A stretch of 64,000 bases of DNA from JAAFIP01 sp043766985 (GCA_043766985.1 JAYUHM010000101.1:3176-67175), one strand, 5' to 3'; shown: positions 24,339-33,666, numbered from the stretch's first letter. A program made the numbers and translations. The notes: generated by a model from the sequence alone, not told the origin.

Positions 24339-26309
24339 ATGTCAGCCACCCCTATCAGCGCAACCCCTATCAATCCCACGGCCAGCGCAGCAGGCGCAGC
24401 ACCGGCTAGCGCGCACGAGCATCCAAACCAGTTTGCATTGCTGCGCCAGCGCCGCTTTGCCCCCTTCTTCTGGACGCAATTTGCCGGCGCCACCAACGAC
24501 AACCTGTTCAAGTTTGCTTTTACCGTCATGGTGACCTACCAGCTCAGCGTGAGCTGGATGCAGCCCGCCATGGCGGGCCTGGTGATTGGGGCGCTGTTTA
24601 TCCTGCCGTTTTTGCTGTTCAGCGCCACCTCGGGCCAGGTGACTGACAAGTACGACAAAACCAAGGTCATCCGCTTTGTGAAGAACCTGGAGATCGGCAT
24701 CATGCTGCTGGCCGCGTTTGGGTTTTCTACCGCGAATGTGCCCGTGCTGCTGGCCTGCACCTTTCTCATGGGCCTGCACTCCACGCTGTTTGGCCCGGTG
24801 AAGTTTGCCTACATGCCCCAGGTGCTGAGCGAACGCGAGCTGACCGGTGGCAACGGCATGGTCGAGATGGGCACCTTCGTGGCCATTTTGGCTGGGCAGG
24901 TCATCGGTGGGCTATTGGTGGCTATCCCCCAAGTAGGTCCAACGTATGTAGCTATCGGTTGTGTAGCGGCTGCATTGGTAGGCCGTGTGATTGCACAGTT
25001 CATTCCGTCGGTGCCTGCGACCGATCCGAACCTCAAAATCAACTGGAACCCGGTGACAGAGACGATTGCCAACCTCAAGCTGGCGCACGGCAACATCGTG
25101 GTGTTCCGCTCTCTGTTGGGCATCAGCTGGATGTGGTTTTTTGGTGCGGTGTTTTTAAGCCAGTTCCCCAGCTTTGCCAAAGAGGTGTTGCATGGCAGCG
25201 CTCAGGTGGCCTCGCTGCTGTTGGTGGTTTTCTCTATCGGCATCGCTATCGGCTCCTTGCTATGCGAGACGCTGAGCCGTCGCCATGTAGAGATTGGCTT
25301 GGTACCGCTGGGCGCCATCGGCATGAGCATTTTCTCTATTGATCTGTACTTTGCCTCGCGCGGTTTGCCGGTGAGTAGCGAGCTGAGCGTGGGCCAGTTC
25401 ATCAGCATGAGCGCACATTGGCGCGTGATGGCCGACCTGGCCTTGCTCAGCCTCTTTGCGGGCCTGTACAGCGTGCCCATGTACGCGCTCATCCAGTTGC
25501 GCAGCCAGCCCACGCACCGCGCGCGCATCATTGCCGCCAACAATATTTTGAACGCGCTGTTCATGATCGCCAGCTCGGTGATTGCCGGTGCATTGCTGGG
25601 CGCGCATTTCAGCATCCCGCAAATCTTTTTGTTTACCGGCATTGCCAACGCGGTGGTGGCCTGCTACATCTTTATGCTGGTGCCCGAGTATTTCTTGCGC
25701 TTTATTGCCTGGGTGCTGTCACGCTTCGTCTACCGCTTCAAGGTCACCGGCGATCAGCACATACCCACCGAGGGCGCCGCCATTTTGACCTGCAACCACG
25801 TGAGCTTTATCGACGCCGTGCTGCTGATGGCCGCCAGCCCGCGCCCCATCCGCTTTGTGATGGACCACCGCATCTTCCAGATCCCCGTGCTGGGCTGGAT
25901 GTTCAAGCTGGCCAGGGCCATTCCCATCGCCCCGAAGAGCGAAGACCTCGCTGCCTATGAGCGCGCCTTTGCCGATGCGCAAAAGGTACTGAACGAAGGC
26001 GACCTGCTGGCCATCTTCCCCGAAGGCGGTATCACCAAAGATGGCGAACTGCAAGAGTTCAAAGGCGGCATCATGAAGATCCTGGAAGGCGCCAAAGCCC
26101 AGGGCATAGAGCCGCCCGTGATTCCCATGGCGCTGACCAATTTGTGGGGCAGCTTCTTTAGCCGGGTGGAAAAGGGCAATGCCATGGTGCGGCCGTTCCG
26201 GCGTGGTGTTTTCAGCCGCGTGGGTTTGAACGTGGGACTGCCAATGGCCGCCAGCACGGTGCAACCCGCCGTGCTGAAAGACCGCATTGCCGCGCTTTTG
26301 GCCGTCTAA
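24339..26309 (+). CDS. MFS transporter fused to 1-acyl-glycerol-phosphate acyltransferase (LplT-PlsC-like)
   Basis: 656 residues from ATG 24339; the ATG at 24327 lies in the ribosome site GAGGAG. Residues 30-430 are a 12-helix MFS domain of LplT type (FWTQFAGATNDNLFKFAFTV; motif GQVTDKYDKTKVIRF). Residues 440-656 are a PlsC acyltransferase with NHVSFIDAVLL (HX4D) and FPEGGITKDGELQEFKGG. This matches bacterial systems that import lysophospholipids across the inner membrane and re-acylate them. Unlike Aas, no acyl-ACP ligase domain is present at the C-terminus. Confidence 0.92.
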   Translation: MSATPISATPINPTASAAGAAPASAHEHPNQFALLRQRRFAPFFWTQFAGATNDNLFKFAFTVMVTYQLSVSWMQPAMAGLVIGALFILPFLLFSATSGQVTDKYDKTKVIRFVKNLEIGIMLLAAFGFSTANVPVLLACTFLMGLHSTLFGPVKFAYMPQVLSERELTGGNGMVEMGTFVAILAGQVIGGLLVAIPQVGPTYVAIGCVAAALVGRVIAQFIPSVPATDPNLKINWNPVTETIANLKLAHGNIVVFRSLLGISWMWFFGAVFLSQFPSFAKEVLHGSAQVASLLLVVFSIGIAIGSLLCETLSRRHVEIGLVPLGAIGMSIFSIDLYFASRGLPVSSELSVGQFISMSAHWRVMADLALLSLFAGLYSVPMYALIQLRSQPTHRARIIAANNILNALFMIASSVIAGALLGAHFSIPQIFLFTGIANAVVACYIFMLVPEYFLRFIAWVLSRFVYRFKVTGDQHIPTEGAAILTCNHVSFIDAVLLMAASPRPIRFVMDHRIFQIPVLGWMFKLARAIPIAPKSEDLAAYERAFADAQKVLNEGDLLAIFPEGGITKDGELQEFKGGIMKILEGAKAQGIEPPVIPMALTNLWGSFFSRVEKGNAMVRPFRRGVFSRVGLNVGLPMAASTVQPAVLKDRIAALLAV

Positions 26310-26420
26310 AGTAGCGCCAAATAATACCGCACGGGCTGCGGGCGGCCACTCTGTGCAAAATGCTGGCAACTCGCTCAAAACTGCAGATACTTCAGTCACC
26401 TTAACAACGGAAAGACAGAT

Positions 26421-26885
26421 ATGCAGCAACCCATCGTTCAACGCGACACGAAAGCCTGGTTGGCCCAAGTGTGGATTTCCTTCGGCATTGCCGGCTTCTT
26501 GTGCGGCACGGGCCTGGCCTATTTGCCGGGGCAAGACTTGGACCGCGCGTTCATGGTCATGGGGTATATCTTCTGTTTGTCCACGGCCTTCTTTTTGGCC
26601 AAGTTCATTCGAGACAACCAATACAAAAATGTGGACACGCCGATGTGGCGCATGGTGGTGTACACCGCTTTCGGTATTGCCATGACACTGACGGCATGGG
26701 GCCTGTGGCGCATGAACCTGAACGAAACCTACAAGGCGTTCTTGTTGGTGAGCTGGTTGTATTTGATTACCACCACCTTCACCTTGGCTAAAACCCTGCG
26801 CGACAAACATGAGGCTGACCTGGCTGAGACCCGCCTGACCGCCCGCATGGAAGCGCGCCGCGAGATGGCCGCTGAGCAACAGTAA
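26421..26885 (+). CDS. YiaA/YiaB-family inner membrane protein
   Basis: 154 residues with four hydrophobic helices in two similar halves (WISFGIAGFLCGTGLAYLPG; RMVVYTAFGIAMTLTAWGLW). Each half ends with a conserved polar stretch (AKFIRDNQYKNVDTPMW; AKTLRDKHEADLAETR). This two-unit layout fits the YiaA/YiaB domain. The C-terminus is a charged helix. Its molecular role is unknown. It starts ATG 26421 behind AACGGAAAGACAG. Confidence 0.85.
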   Translation: MQQPIVQRDTKAWLAQVWISFGIAGFLCGTGLAYLPGQDLDRAFMVMGYIFCLSTAFFLAKFIRDNQYKNVDTPMWRMVVYTAFGIAMTLTAWGLWRMNLNETYKAFLLVSWLYLITTTFTLAKTLRDKHEADLAETRLTARMEARREMAAEQQ

Positions 26886-26916
26886 TTTCCCTTCATTCAC
26901 ACCTAAGGAGTGCGTC

Positions 26917-27405
26917 ATGAAAAGTTCTTTGATTAAACCTGCCATGTTAAAGCAATCACTTGCTACTGTGTTAGTAGCGGCTTGTGCCGTTATGGCATTG
27001 GCTTCCAGCCCTAAAGCTTATGCGCAGAGCGAAGCGTCGCTCGTGCTGTCGATGCTGCCTGTGGCCTCGGTGGTCTTGGTGGGTGGCGCGGCCAGTACCG
27101 CAGCGGGGGCCGTACTGGCAGTGCCCGTGATCTTGTCTACGGCGGGTGCCGTGTTGGTGGTGAAGGCGGTAGAGAGCACCGCACGCGGCACGGTGTATGT
27201 GCTGGAGCGCGCATCCGACGGCGCTACGGCCAGCGTTGAACTGGTGGGCAAGGTGGCGGGCGGCGCCTCCATTGTGGCGGGCACGGCAGTGACGGTGAGC
27301 GTGATTGGCAGCGGCGTGGTGCTGTCGGCATTGGGCGAGGCGATTGCCTTTATCCCTAACGCACTGGGCAAGTCCTTGCTGCACAACGAACGCATTACTT
27401 TCTGA
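26917..27405 (+). CDS. Exported hydrophobic protein of unknown function, paired with DUF2145
   Basis: 162 residues. A signal peptide (LATVLVAACAVMALASSPKAYAQ style, cleavage after AYA) is followed by alternating Ala/Val/Gly-rich hydrophobic stretches (SVVLVGGAASTAAGAVLAVP; GAVLVVKAVESTARGTVYVL; VAGTAVTVSVIGSGVVLSAL). It could insert in or line a membrane. The ribosome site AAGGAG is 8 bases ahead of ATG 26917. The DUF2145 gene follows after 71 bp. A similar small-exported-gene-plus-DUF2145 layout recurs at 53.8-55.3 kb. Confidence 0.6.
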   Translation: MKSSLIKPAMLKQSLATVLVAACAVMALASSPKAYAQSEASLVLSMLPVASVVLVGGAASTAAGAVLAVPVILSTAGAVLVVKAVESTARGTVYVLERASDGATASVELVGKVAGGASIVAGTAVTVSVIGSGVVLSALGEAIAFIPNALGKSLLHNERITF

Positions 27406-27476
27406 TAACTTTGTGGGACAGTCCAACGAACGCGCGTAGCGCCCCGTTGCTCTGTCCCCAACTGATTAAGGCCCCC

Positions 27477-28286
27477 ATGCAATCCATACGCAACGCAGTT
27501 CTTGCCGCTGCCACGGTAGCGCTCACTCTTTTTTCAGGCGCAGCCACGGCGGGCCGCTCTTGCGACGCTGCCAAACCACCGCCGCCGCAGATGATCGAGA
27601 AGGGCATGAACCTGGCCGAGCGCACCATGAACGCACTGGACGCCGAGCATGCCAAAAACGGCACCAAGGTGGTGGTGCTGGCCCGTGCAGGCCAAGACCT
27701 CAGCAAGTACGGCCTGCGCTATTCGCACCTGGGCTTTGCCTACAAAACACCTGAGGGCTCATGGCTGGTAGCGCATAAGCTCAACACCTGCGGCACGGCC
27801 GAGGCGTCGCTCTACCGCCAGGGTTTGGGCGAGTTTTTCTCGGACGATTTGTTCCGCTACGAAGCCGCGTGGAGCGTACCCACCCGCGAGGTGCAAGACA
27901 AGCTGTATGCCACCTTGACCGACAAAGACCGCAGCACCGCGCTGCACACCAAGCCCTACAGTATGGTCAGCTACGCCTGGGCACAAAAATACCAGCAGAG
28001 CAACCAGTGGGCCATCGAGACACTGGCCTCTGCCATGGAGAGCACGATCCGCAACCGTCAGCAGGCGCAGGCGTGGTTGCAGTTCAAGGGCTACGAACCC
28101 ACCACGCTCAAAATAGGCCCACTCACGCGGCTGGGCGGGCGCATCACCGCTGCCAACGTGGCCTTTGACGACCACCCGAACGAGAAGCGTTTTTCAGACC
28201 GCATTGAAACCGCCACGGTAGATTCGGTCTTTGCGTGGCTGCAACGCGCTGGTTTGGGCGCCACCCCTGTCAAATTGAGTTTGTAG
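27477..28286 (+). CDS. DUF2145 protein, copy 1
   Basis: 269 residues from ATG 27477 with a signal peptide (cleavage near GAATAG). Conserved features shared with the copy at 54311: LARAGQDLSKYGLRYSHLGF (His84), the hydrophobic strand after it, and YQQSNQWAIE near residue 172-181. An order of His first and then a Cys in YxNCNQW recalls the circularly permuted papain-like (NlpC/P60-related) fold. In this copy the expected Cys is Ser175, so it may be inactive or non-enzymatic. Exported to the periplasm. Function unknown. Confidence 0.75.
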   Translation: MQSIRNAVLAAATVALTLFSGAATAGRSCDAAKPPPPQMIEKGMNLAERTMNALDAEHAKNGTKVVVLARAGQDLSKYGLRYSHLGFAYKTPEGSWLVAHKLNTCGTAEASLYRQGLGEFFSDDLFRYEAAWSVPTREVQDKLYATLTDKDRSTALHTKPYSMVSYAWAQKYQQSNQWAIETLASAMESTIRNRQQAQAWLQFKGYEPTTLKIGPLTRLGGRITAANVAFDDHPNEKRFSDRIETATVDSVFAWLQRAGLGATPVKLSL

Positions 28287-28290
28287 TGAC

Positions 28291-28342
28291 AAATACGCCG
28301 CAAGCCCAATAGAATATAGCACGAGAAGCTATGATTTTTGCA
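28291..28342 (-). repeat. Dispersed repeat copy R6, intergenic
   Basis: Minus strand: ATAGCTTCTCGTGCTATATT, then CTATTGGGCTTGCGGCG. It follows the DUF2145 stop directly and lies between the convergent DUF2145 and HIRAN genes. Confidence 0.85.
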
Positions 28343-28391
28343 GTAAACTAGTCTGCATTATTACTACACTCGCTGCAATCTGGCAGGGGAA

Positions 28392-29105
28392 CTAACTTAC
28401 CGAAATCCGCAAATAGATCAGCGGACGCTCTGGCTTGCCATTTTGTCTCTCCACAGTGGCTAACAGCGTCTTAGAACCAAGCCAATTGTGGAAACTGCTG
28501 CGCATAGTACGCGTCACATAACCAATCACATGGCCTGCATGCACTACCGCCAGTGCGTCTGAATCCACGGGGTTCGAAGGCTCAGCTTGAAAGCTCACTA
28601 CGTCGCCGTTGCGAATATCAGCTATCGAGCCGTTGTAAACGTGGCGCAGACCAGCCACTTCCATCAGGTAGTCACACGGCATGGCATTTACTGGAAATTG
28701 CGGAACCAGTGCAAAACCATCACTCGGTAACCGCGCGCCGGTGTAGCCCAATAACGCCATGTCCGAGTATGGAAACGGCGAAGGCAGGCGGTGCTGCGCT
28801 AAAAAATCTGCGAAATCTTCGCGCTTGCGCGGCGGCAGGCGCCGCATGAAAGTCTCATGCACACCCTTAGTCACCTCGGCCCCGTCTAGCGGGAAAGCGG
28901 GGAAACCCTGGAACCCAGCCGCTTGCGCCGCTCTACAGTCTGGCGTGTCGCTTAAATACCTAAAGACCATGTCCGAATCACTGCTGCCGCGCAGCACTTC
29001 ACCCACCGTACGGCGCGTACGGTGCTGTGACTGCTCATCTACAGGCTGCCAAGTCAGCAAGAGACGCTCAGGTTCAACGATGTGAGACAGGGGCGCGGAA
29101 TTCAT
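28392..29105 (-). CDS. HipS-like domain fused to a HIRAN domain
   Basis: 237 residues. The C-terminal part, about 143-235, is a HIRAN domain: NGDVVSFQAEPSNPVDSDAL followed by AVVHAGHVIGYVTR fits its EPxNPxDxxAvxV...GYV pattern. HIRAN domains bind DNA ends or damaged and stalled DNA. Residues 30-137 (VGEVLRGSSDSDMVFRY; HETFMRRLPPRKREDFADFL; LLGYTGARLPSDGFALVP) resemble the first N-terminal subdomain of HipA, which is a separate antitoxin protein (HipS) in HipBST systems. The ATG at 29105 lies inside the kinase gene (32-base overlap), so the two are coupled. Inference: antitoxin or DNA-sensing partner of the kinase. HIRAN call is strong, HipS call moderate. Confidence 0.75.
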   Translation of the reverse strand: MNSAPLSHIVEPERLLLTWQPVDEQSQHRTRRTVGEVLRGSSDSDMVFRYLSDTPDCRAAQAAGFQGFPAFPLDGAEVTKGVHETFMRRLPPRKREDFADFLAQHRLPSPFPYSDMALLGYTGARLPSDGFALVPQFPVNAMPCDYLMEVAGLRHVYNGSIADIRNGDVVSFQAEPSNPVDSDALAVVHAGHVIGYVTRTMRSSFHNWLGSKTLLATVERQNGKPERPLIYLRISVS

Positions 29106-30072
29106 CTAAAAGGGTGCGTGTATCGTCAAGGGTTTTAATTAGAAGCTGGTGTCTACGCTTTAAAAGACGCTGCACAAACGCCATTCTCGCAGGTGTTAGG
29201 GCAACAGGTGTTGGGAGATCTACCAAATCCACACAACACGCCACAAGTTCACCGGCATGAAAGTTGAGCCTGCTTCGGGCAATTTCAATGGTTTTAGGCC
29301 ATGCCAAGATGGCGCGGCGCAATAATGCAGTGTGCCGATTGACGATGGGCGTGTCCTGCAAAGACCATTTAACGTGGTGCGTACCTTTCTGGATATACCG
29401 ATCCACGTCGTCATTCGACCAGTCCTGCACACGCTCGACAAAGCGCTCGTGGCCTAAGCTGGTGCCATTGTCGTACAAGGGGCTCAATCTGCAGCGAGAC
29501 AGCTTATCTCCGGCAAGCTGAAAAACTAGCCCCCAGTTATCTTGGTGGCGATCGGTATTACCAATCAAAGCGTCAAACAATAGCGCATCTACCCACCACT
29601 GCCGCCAGTTCTTCACTGGTGTGCCAGTCCGGTACATTGCGCGCATCAAGATTTCAATTTGCCCTAGGTTGTGTTTGGTTCCCTTGTCTCTGTCGTAGTC
29701 AGAGTCAAGTTGATGCAGAAAATCGCCCCCCATGATGAATGACTCCGCACCCTCTGTGTAAAACCACTCTATCAGCGCTGCACTATGCCCAGTTTTAGAA
29801 TTGAACGCAGCAAAAGCCGGCGGCACTTGCAAGCCCAGCAGGCAGCCCACGCGGTACGCAATGACTTCGCCCCAAAACTGGTCGGGGTAGCTGCGTTTAG
29901 AGCGTTTGAACAAATAACGCTTACCAGCCACCAACACCGAGTCACAGGGCTTGGCGGGTGCAAACACAGCGCCTTTAGCCCGTGCGCCCTGCGGGAAAAC
30001 GCCAAACTCTGCATCCTGCTCCCAATCAGCAATGTCAAAGGTGGCCGTTTGCACTTTAGGCGCAATGCGCAT
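29074..30072 (-). CDS. HipA-like Ser/Thr kinase lacking the N-terminal subdomain
   Basis: 332 residues from ATG 30072 (MRIAPKVQTATFDI); it overlaps the upstream enzyme's TGA by one base. Kinase features: a probable ATP Lys in RYLFKRSKR (K56), helix WGEVIAYRVGCLLGLQVPP, catalytic loop LIGNTDRHQDNWGL (D174, N179) and metal-binding D201 in SPLYDNGTSLG. These match HipA/CtkA-type kinases. HipA has about 100 residues ahead of this region; here they are missing and seem to be encoded in the next gene. No HipB-like helix-turn-helix gene is nearby. Likely a growth-arrest toxin or defence effector (inference). Confidence 0.85.
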   Translation of the reverse strand: MRIAPKVQTATFDIADWEQDAEFGVFPQGARAKGAVFAPAKPCDSVLVAGKRYLFKRSKRSYPDQFWGEVIAYRVGCLLGLQVPPAFAAFNSKTGHSAALIEWFYTEGAESFIMGGDFLHQLDSDYDRDKGTKHNLGQIEILMRAMYRTGTPVKNWRQWWVDALLFDALIGNTDRHQDNWGLVFQLAGDKLSRCRLSPLYDNGTSLGHERFVERVQDWSNDDVDRYIQKGTHHVKWSLQDTPIVNRHTALLRRAILAWPKTIEIARSRLNFHAGELVACCVDLVDLPTPVALTPARMAFVQRLLKRRHQLLIKTLDDTRTLLDEFRAPVSHR

Positions 30073-33000
30073 CACGCCTCCCGGCTAAACGCCCACGTGG
30101 CTGCGGCAACACTGCGGTAGTTCTCGTCCAGCTTGGGTTGCAGCAATACCAGTGCTGCCAAGCGCCGTGCCATGGCGGTTACTTCCATGATCTCGCCCAT
30201 CGTCATCGCACGGCCCAGCACGCGCTGCTCGCGGTAGCTCAGCCATTTCTTTATTATTTGGTAGCCGCCAATGGTGAAGTCATACACGGGTTGCGGAATA
30301 TTCTTCCAGTAGGCCGTGGCGTTCAGGTACACATCTAGCGTGGGTTCCGCACCAAACCCAGCGCTATGCTCGTCGGGTGCCCGCGCGCGAGGCTCGGTTT
30401 TGCCTTTGCCCGGCATCGTAATGCTGCCTTGCCCACCACTGCCCCAGCCAGCGGTCAGGGCAAACTCAGCAGGCGTAAGCGCACCGCCACCCATACGGCT
30501 GACCACAGCGATAGTTTTCAGTTCATCCCGGATGGTGCCGCTGGTGACACCAGGCACGGCAGTCTCAGTGTCCAACAGTGCCGCCACTTGGCGGCCCAGT
30601 GCAGCAGAGGCGAGCAAAGTCTCGCGCGATGCAGGCAATGGAATACGAGGCCAGTTTTCGCGGATGCCATCTACGTTGTCGCTCAGATAGGCGGGGCTGT
30701 AGCCGATGGCCAGTGCATGCATCCAGATCAGTTCGGCGGTGTCGCGATGAGTGTCTGGGTCTGGGCTACCGAGAGCGATAAGATAGGTGCGTGCAAAAGA
30801 GGAGAGATTTGCGGTGGATCTGTCGGTCACCTTTTCAAGCAAATCTCCTTGGGTATCGTCCTGGTCCAAGCAATCGAGGACGTTTTGCCCGGCGAATGCA
30901 ACCCCATGCCCACGCATTGAATCTCGTGCAAATACCTGCTTTGACCACAGCATTGGTACACCTTCGGGTTTGGCAACTCCTGATGGCCGAGAAATGAGAA
31001 AGCTTTCACCATGTGTCTTTGCTAGCCATAGCTGTGGACGACTTCTTTTCCATACATTTCCAGCGGGGGTGTAATACGCCCAGCGTGTATCAAAGGGACG
31101 AAATGGAAAACGGACTATCCATTCTGGGCGGTAACCAATTTCTATAGCTTTAATCCGAGCTTTTGTCGGCACAAATGCTGCGCTGGAGCGTGATAGCCCT
31201 GGGCAAGCTTCGGCGAGCATGCGTTCGGTTGAAGCGGGGTCATGGTAGATTTTGATCCTCTCTACTAGCGTTGCCTTATCTATGTCAATTAAATCTAGGC
31301 CCCGATCCTCATCCATGCCTTGCATGTATGCTTGAGAAAGTTCTGCCAAAGTTGGCCAACTTCCATATGCTGAGCTAACATCCAAAGGCCTTAAGCTGTG
31401 ACGATTGCTGGCAGTAGGGCTGGCAACGGAGTACTGCATGTCTCGCTTTGGCTCATTCAGACTTTTTAATAAATCCTCCCTCTTCTTTACACCCCACCAA
31501 TCCCGATAAAGGACTCTCGTCTCGGGTTGTTTGACATCACCGGCACTCTTTGCTGTTTGTGTAATTTGATCAACGGGCAGATTTTTGACAAGTAAGGCTA
31601 CTGCGGTTCCTTTGCGGATGCCTTCCTTGTTGTACGGGGTTGAAAATACGCTGGGGTCAGGCAAGCCACTAGGAGTCGTCTTGCCGGTTTCCCTGCTGTC
31701 ACCATTAAGGTTGTCGATCCAAATATTATTGAAATTATTGGCTAGATGCTCGCGTAAAACCACAAATGAGGGCTCGCTTACATACGAAAAATTGCTAATG
31801 TAGCAAACGACTCCACGAGTGCTCTGCTCTGCAATACGCCGTTCAGCCAGCCTAAAAAAGCGTACATAAAGATCATCCAAATTGAACTTCTTGATGCCCC
31901 ATTTTTTGATGAGTCCTTCCTTGTAGGGCGTCACGAGGTCTTGCTCCTCGCCCAATGCCACACCGCCATAAGCGTCATACGGCGGGTTACCCAAAATCAC
32001 GATGATTTTCTGCGTTTGTTTAACCTGGTCTGCCGCATCGCGCTCCAGCTCAAATTCTGGATACAAGGGAATCTGTGTCTTTGGGTCTTTGGCGGGCTCC
32101 CAGCCAGTAAGGGCATTGGTGAGGAAAACACCTGCCCGCTCGTCGGTGCCATCTGCATTTACGCCCAGTGGCGCGCCTAGCTGGCGCAGCAGCAGGCCTA
32201 TTTGCAAATGCGCTACCACGTAGGGCGCGGGCAGCAGCTCAAAGCCAAACAGCCGGGTAGTAGCGGCCAGCTTTAGCTGGTGCGCGGCCAGTGCGTCCGC
32301 GCCCTGGGCTTTGAGCTTGTCTGCGATCACGCGCAGCACTTCGACCAGATAGGCACCTGTGCCGCAGCAAGGGTCAAGCACCACCACGTTGGGGTCGGCC
32401 AGGCCATCGGGCAAACCCAGCTCGCTTTGCAGCACTTGGTCTACGCGGGCTACTTGGTAGCGGACTATTTCTTCGGGGGTGTACCAAACGCCAAGGCTTT
32501 TGCGCAGTTTGGGGTCAAACGCAGCCAAAAAAGGCTCGTAAAAATACTGGATCGAGCGGGTGGACTCAAAGGTTTTGAAAAATGCGGATTGGTCTACGCG
32601 GTTAAGCGCGTCAGCAGCCCAGTCCAGCACCTCGGTGAGGTTGAGAGCCTTAAGTTTGGCGGGCTGTGAAAGCTGGCCAAACAAGGCGGCGATCATGGGC
32701 ACGTTCAGGCTGTGGGCGACGCTTTTCCAGTCGAATGGGCCTAAGATTTGGCCCGGTGCAGCTTGTTCGCGGCGCAACACCCAAGCCGAGAACACACCGT
32801 AGAACAAAGTTTGTACCAGTGTGGAGCGAAAGAAGTGGCCGCCTTCATCTGCGCTAAAGGTTACTCCCAACGAAGACTCTAGGCTTTGTTGCAGCGCCTC
32901 AAGTTGTTTGGCGGCGGCATCGGTAGCGTGTTCTACGCGGTGGCGCGCCTCGCGGGCATAGCTGGCTAGCAATGCGGCCAGGTCTTTAGGGTCAGCCAAC

Positions 33001-33545
33001 GGCGCGTTGTGCAGCAGCACGCGGCCTAAAAAATCTTCAAACGCTTCGCCCAGCTCGGTTTGTGCTTTGCTAGGGTGTGCGGCTAATGCCCAGAAGGCAG
33101 CTTCGTTGGGGGCCAAGCTAAAGCGCTCTAATGTGACGCGCTGGCCGTTGCGCTCACCCAGCAGTAGCCAGTCGCGCAGGTTGGTGACCAGCACCAGCTT
33201 GTATCTGTCCCAGTATTTGGTAATTTGCCCTGTTGTGGCGGTGTCATCTACGGGCTCTGCGGGGGCTTTAACCTCTATGACTCCGCGTGAGGGTTTGCCC
33301 AAGTCTTTGGTTTCACCGGTCTTGCGGTCAAATTGGTCTGCTGTGAACAGCCCGCCATCCGGGTTGCCAGCACCAAGATTTTTGAGTTGCATGACACAAC
33401 GCACGCTGGGTTTGAGGGTGTGGCCCACTCCGTCAAGCAGGTTGTTAAGTGCGGTGTAGTACGAGGTTTCTTTGGTTCCACCGCCGGTGCTTTGTACGCC
33501 GCGTACTGAATTGAGAAAAACTTCTAGCTGGTGCGATTTTTTCAT
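30072..33545 (-). CDS. Single-chain restriction-modification enzyme (type IIG / ISP-like N6-adenine methyltransferase with nuclease domain)
   Basis: 1157 residues. The N-terminal nuclease has a PD-(D/E)XK pattern: GNPDGG (D63) and GVIEVKAP (E91, K93). A helical linker follows, then the methyltransferase with motif I VVVLDPCCGTGAYL near 390 and motif IV ILGNPPYDAYGG near 518. The C-terminal target-recognition part includes FPFRPFDTRWAYYTP, typical of type ISP enzymes. No SF2 helicase motifs are seen, so it is closer to type IIG than a full ISP translocase. Bases 30900-31980, encoding the specificity region, are visibly more AT-rich than the rest. First gene of a three-gene operon with the kinase and HIRAN genes. 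Confidence 0.87.
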   Translation of the reverse strand: MKKSHQLEVFLNSVRGVQSTGGGTKETSYYTALNNLLDGVGHTLKPSVRCVMQLKNLGAGNPDGGLFTADQFDRKTGETKDLGKPSRGVIEVKAPAEPVDDTATTGQITKYWDRYKLVLVTNLRDWLLLGERNGQRVTLERFSLAPNEAAFWALAAHPSKAQTELGEAFEDFLGRVLLHNAPLADPKDLAALLASYAREARHRVEHATDAAAKQLEALQQSLESSLGVTFSADEGGHFFRSTLVQTLFYGVFSAWVLRREQAAPGQILGPFDWKSVAHSLNVPMIAALFGQLSQPAKLKALNLTEVLDWAADALNRVDQSAFFKTFESTRSIQYFYEPFLAAFDPKLRKSLGVWYTPEEIVRYQVARVDQVLQSELGLPDGLADPNVVVLDPCCGTGAYLVEVLRVIADKLKAQGADALAAHQLKLAATTRLFGFELLPAPYVVAHLQIGLLLRQLGAPLGVNADGTDERAGVFLTNALTGWEPAKDPKTQIPLYPEFELERDAADQVKQTQKIIVILGNPPYDAYGGVALGEEQDLVTPYKEGLIKKWGIKKFNLDDLYVRFFRLAERRIAEQSTRGVVCYISNFSYVSEPSFVVLREHLANNFNNIWIDNLNGDSRETGKTTPSGLPDPSVFSTPYNKEGIRKGTAVALLVKNLPVDQITQTAKSAGDVKQPETRVLYRDWWGVKKREDLLKSLNEPKRDMQYSVASPTASNRHSLRPLDVSSAYGSWPTLAELSQAYMQGMDEDRGLDLIDIDKATLVERIKIYHDPASTERMLAEACPGLSRSSAAFVPTKARIKAIEIGYRPEWIVRFPFRPFDTRWAYYTPAGNVWKRSRPQLWLAKTHGESFLISRPSGVAKPEGVPMLWSKQVFARDSMRGHGVAFAGQNVLDCLDQDDTQGDLLEKVTDRSTANLSSFARTYLIALGSPDPDTHRDTAELIWMHALAIGYSPAYLSDNVDGIRENWPRIPLPASRETLLASAALGRQVAALLDTETAVPGVTSGTIRDELKTIAVVSRMGGGALTPAEFALTAGWGSGGQGSITMPGKGKTEPRARAPDEHSAGFGAEPTLDVYLNATAYWKNIPQPVYDFTIGGYQIIKKWLSYREQRVLGRAMTMGEIMEVTAMARRLAALVLLQPKLDENYRSVAAATWAFSREA

Positions 33546-33666
33546 TCTTTCAGTCTTTTGTGTTTTGGTATATCAATATGTTAAACCGTTTGCAACAGTC
33601 AACCCCTGAAAGATCAATTTCTATGCCGTGGCGTATCCTTCGAATCCTAGATTTAAAAGCATTTAA

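Noticed and set aside
24900..24970. GCTATTGGTGGCTATC and GTAGCTATCGGTTG in the MFS-PlsC gene as another repeat copy
   Set aside because: Lacks the TTGTGCTAT core and TTGGGCT; it is an ordinary membrane helix with similar codons.
27411..27476. Upstream start for DUF2145 copy 1
   Set aside because: It would bury the clear signal peptide that begins at ATG 27477.
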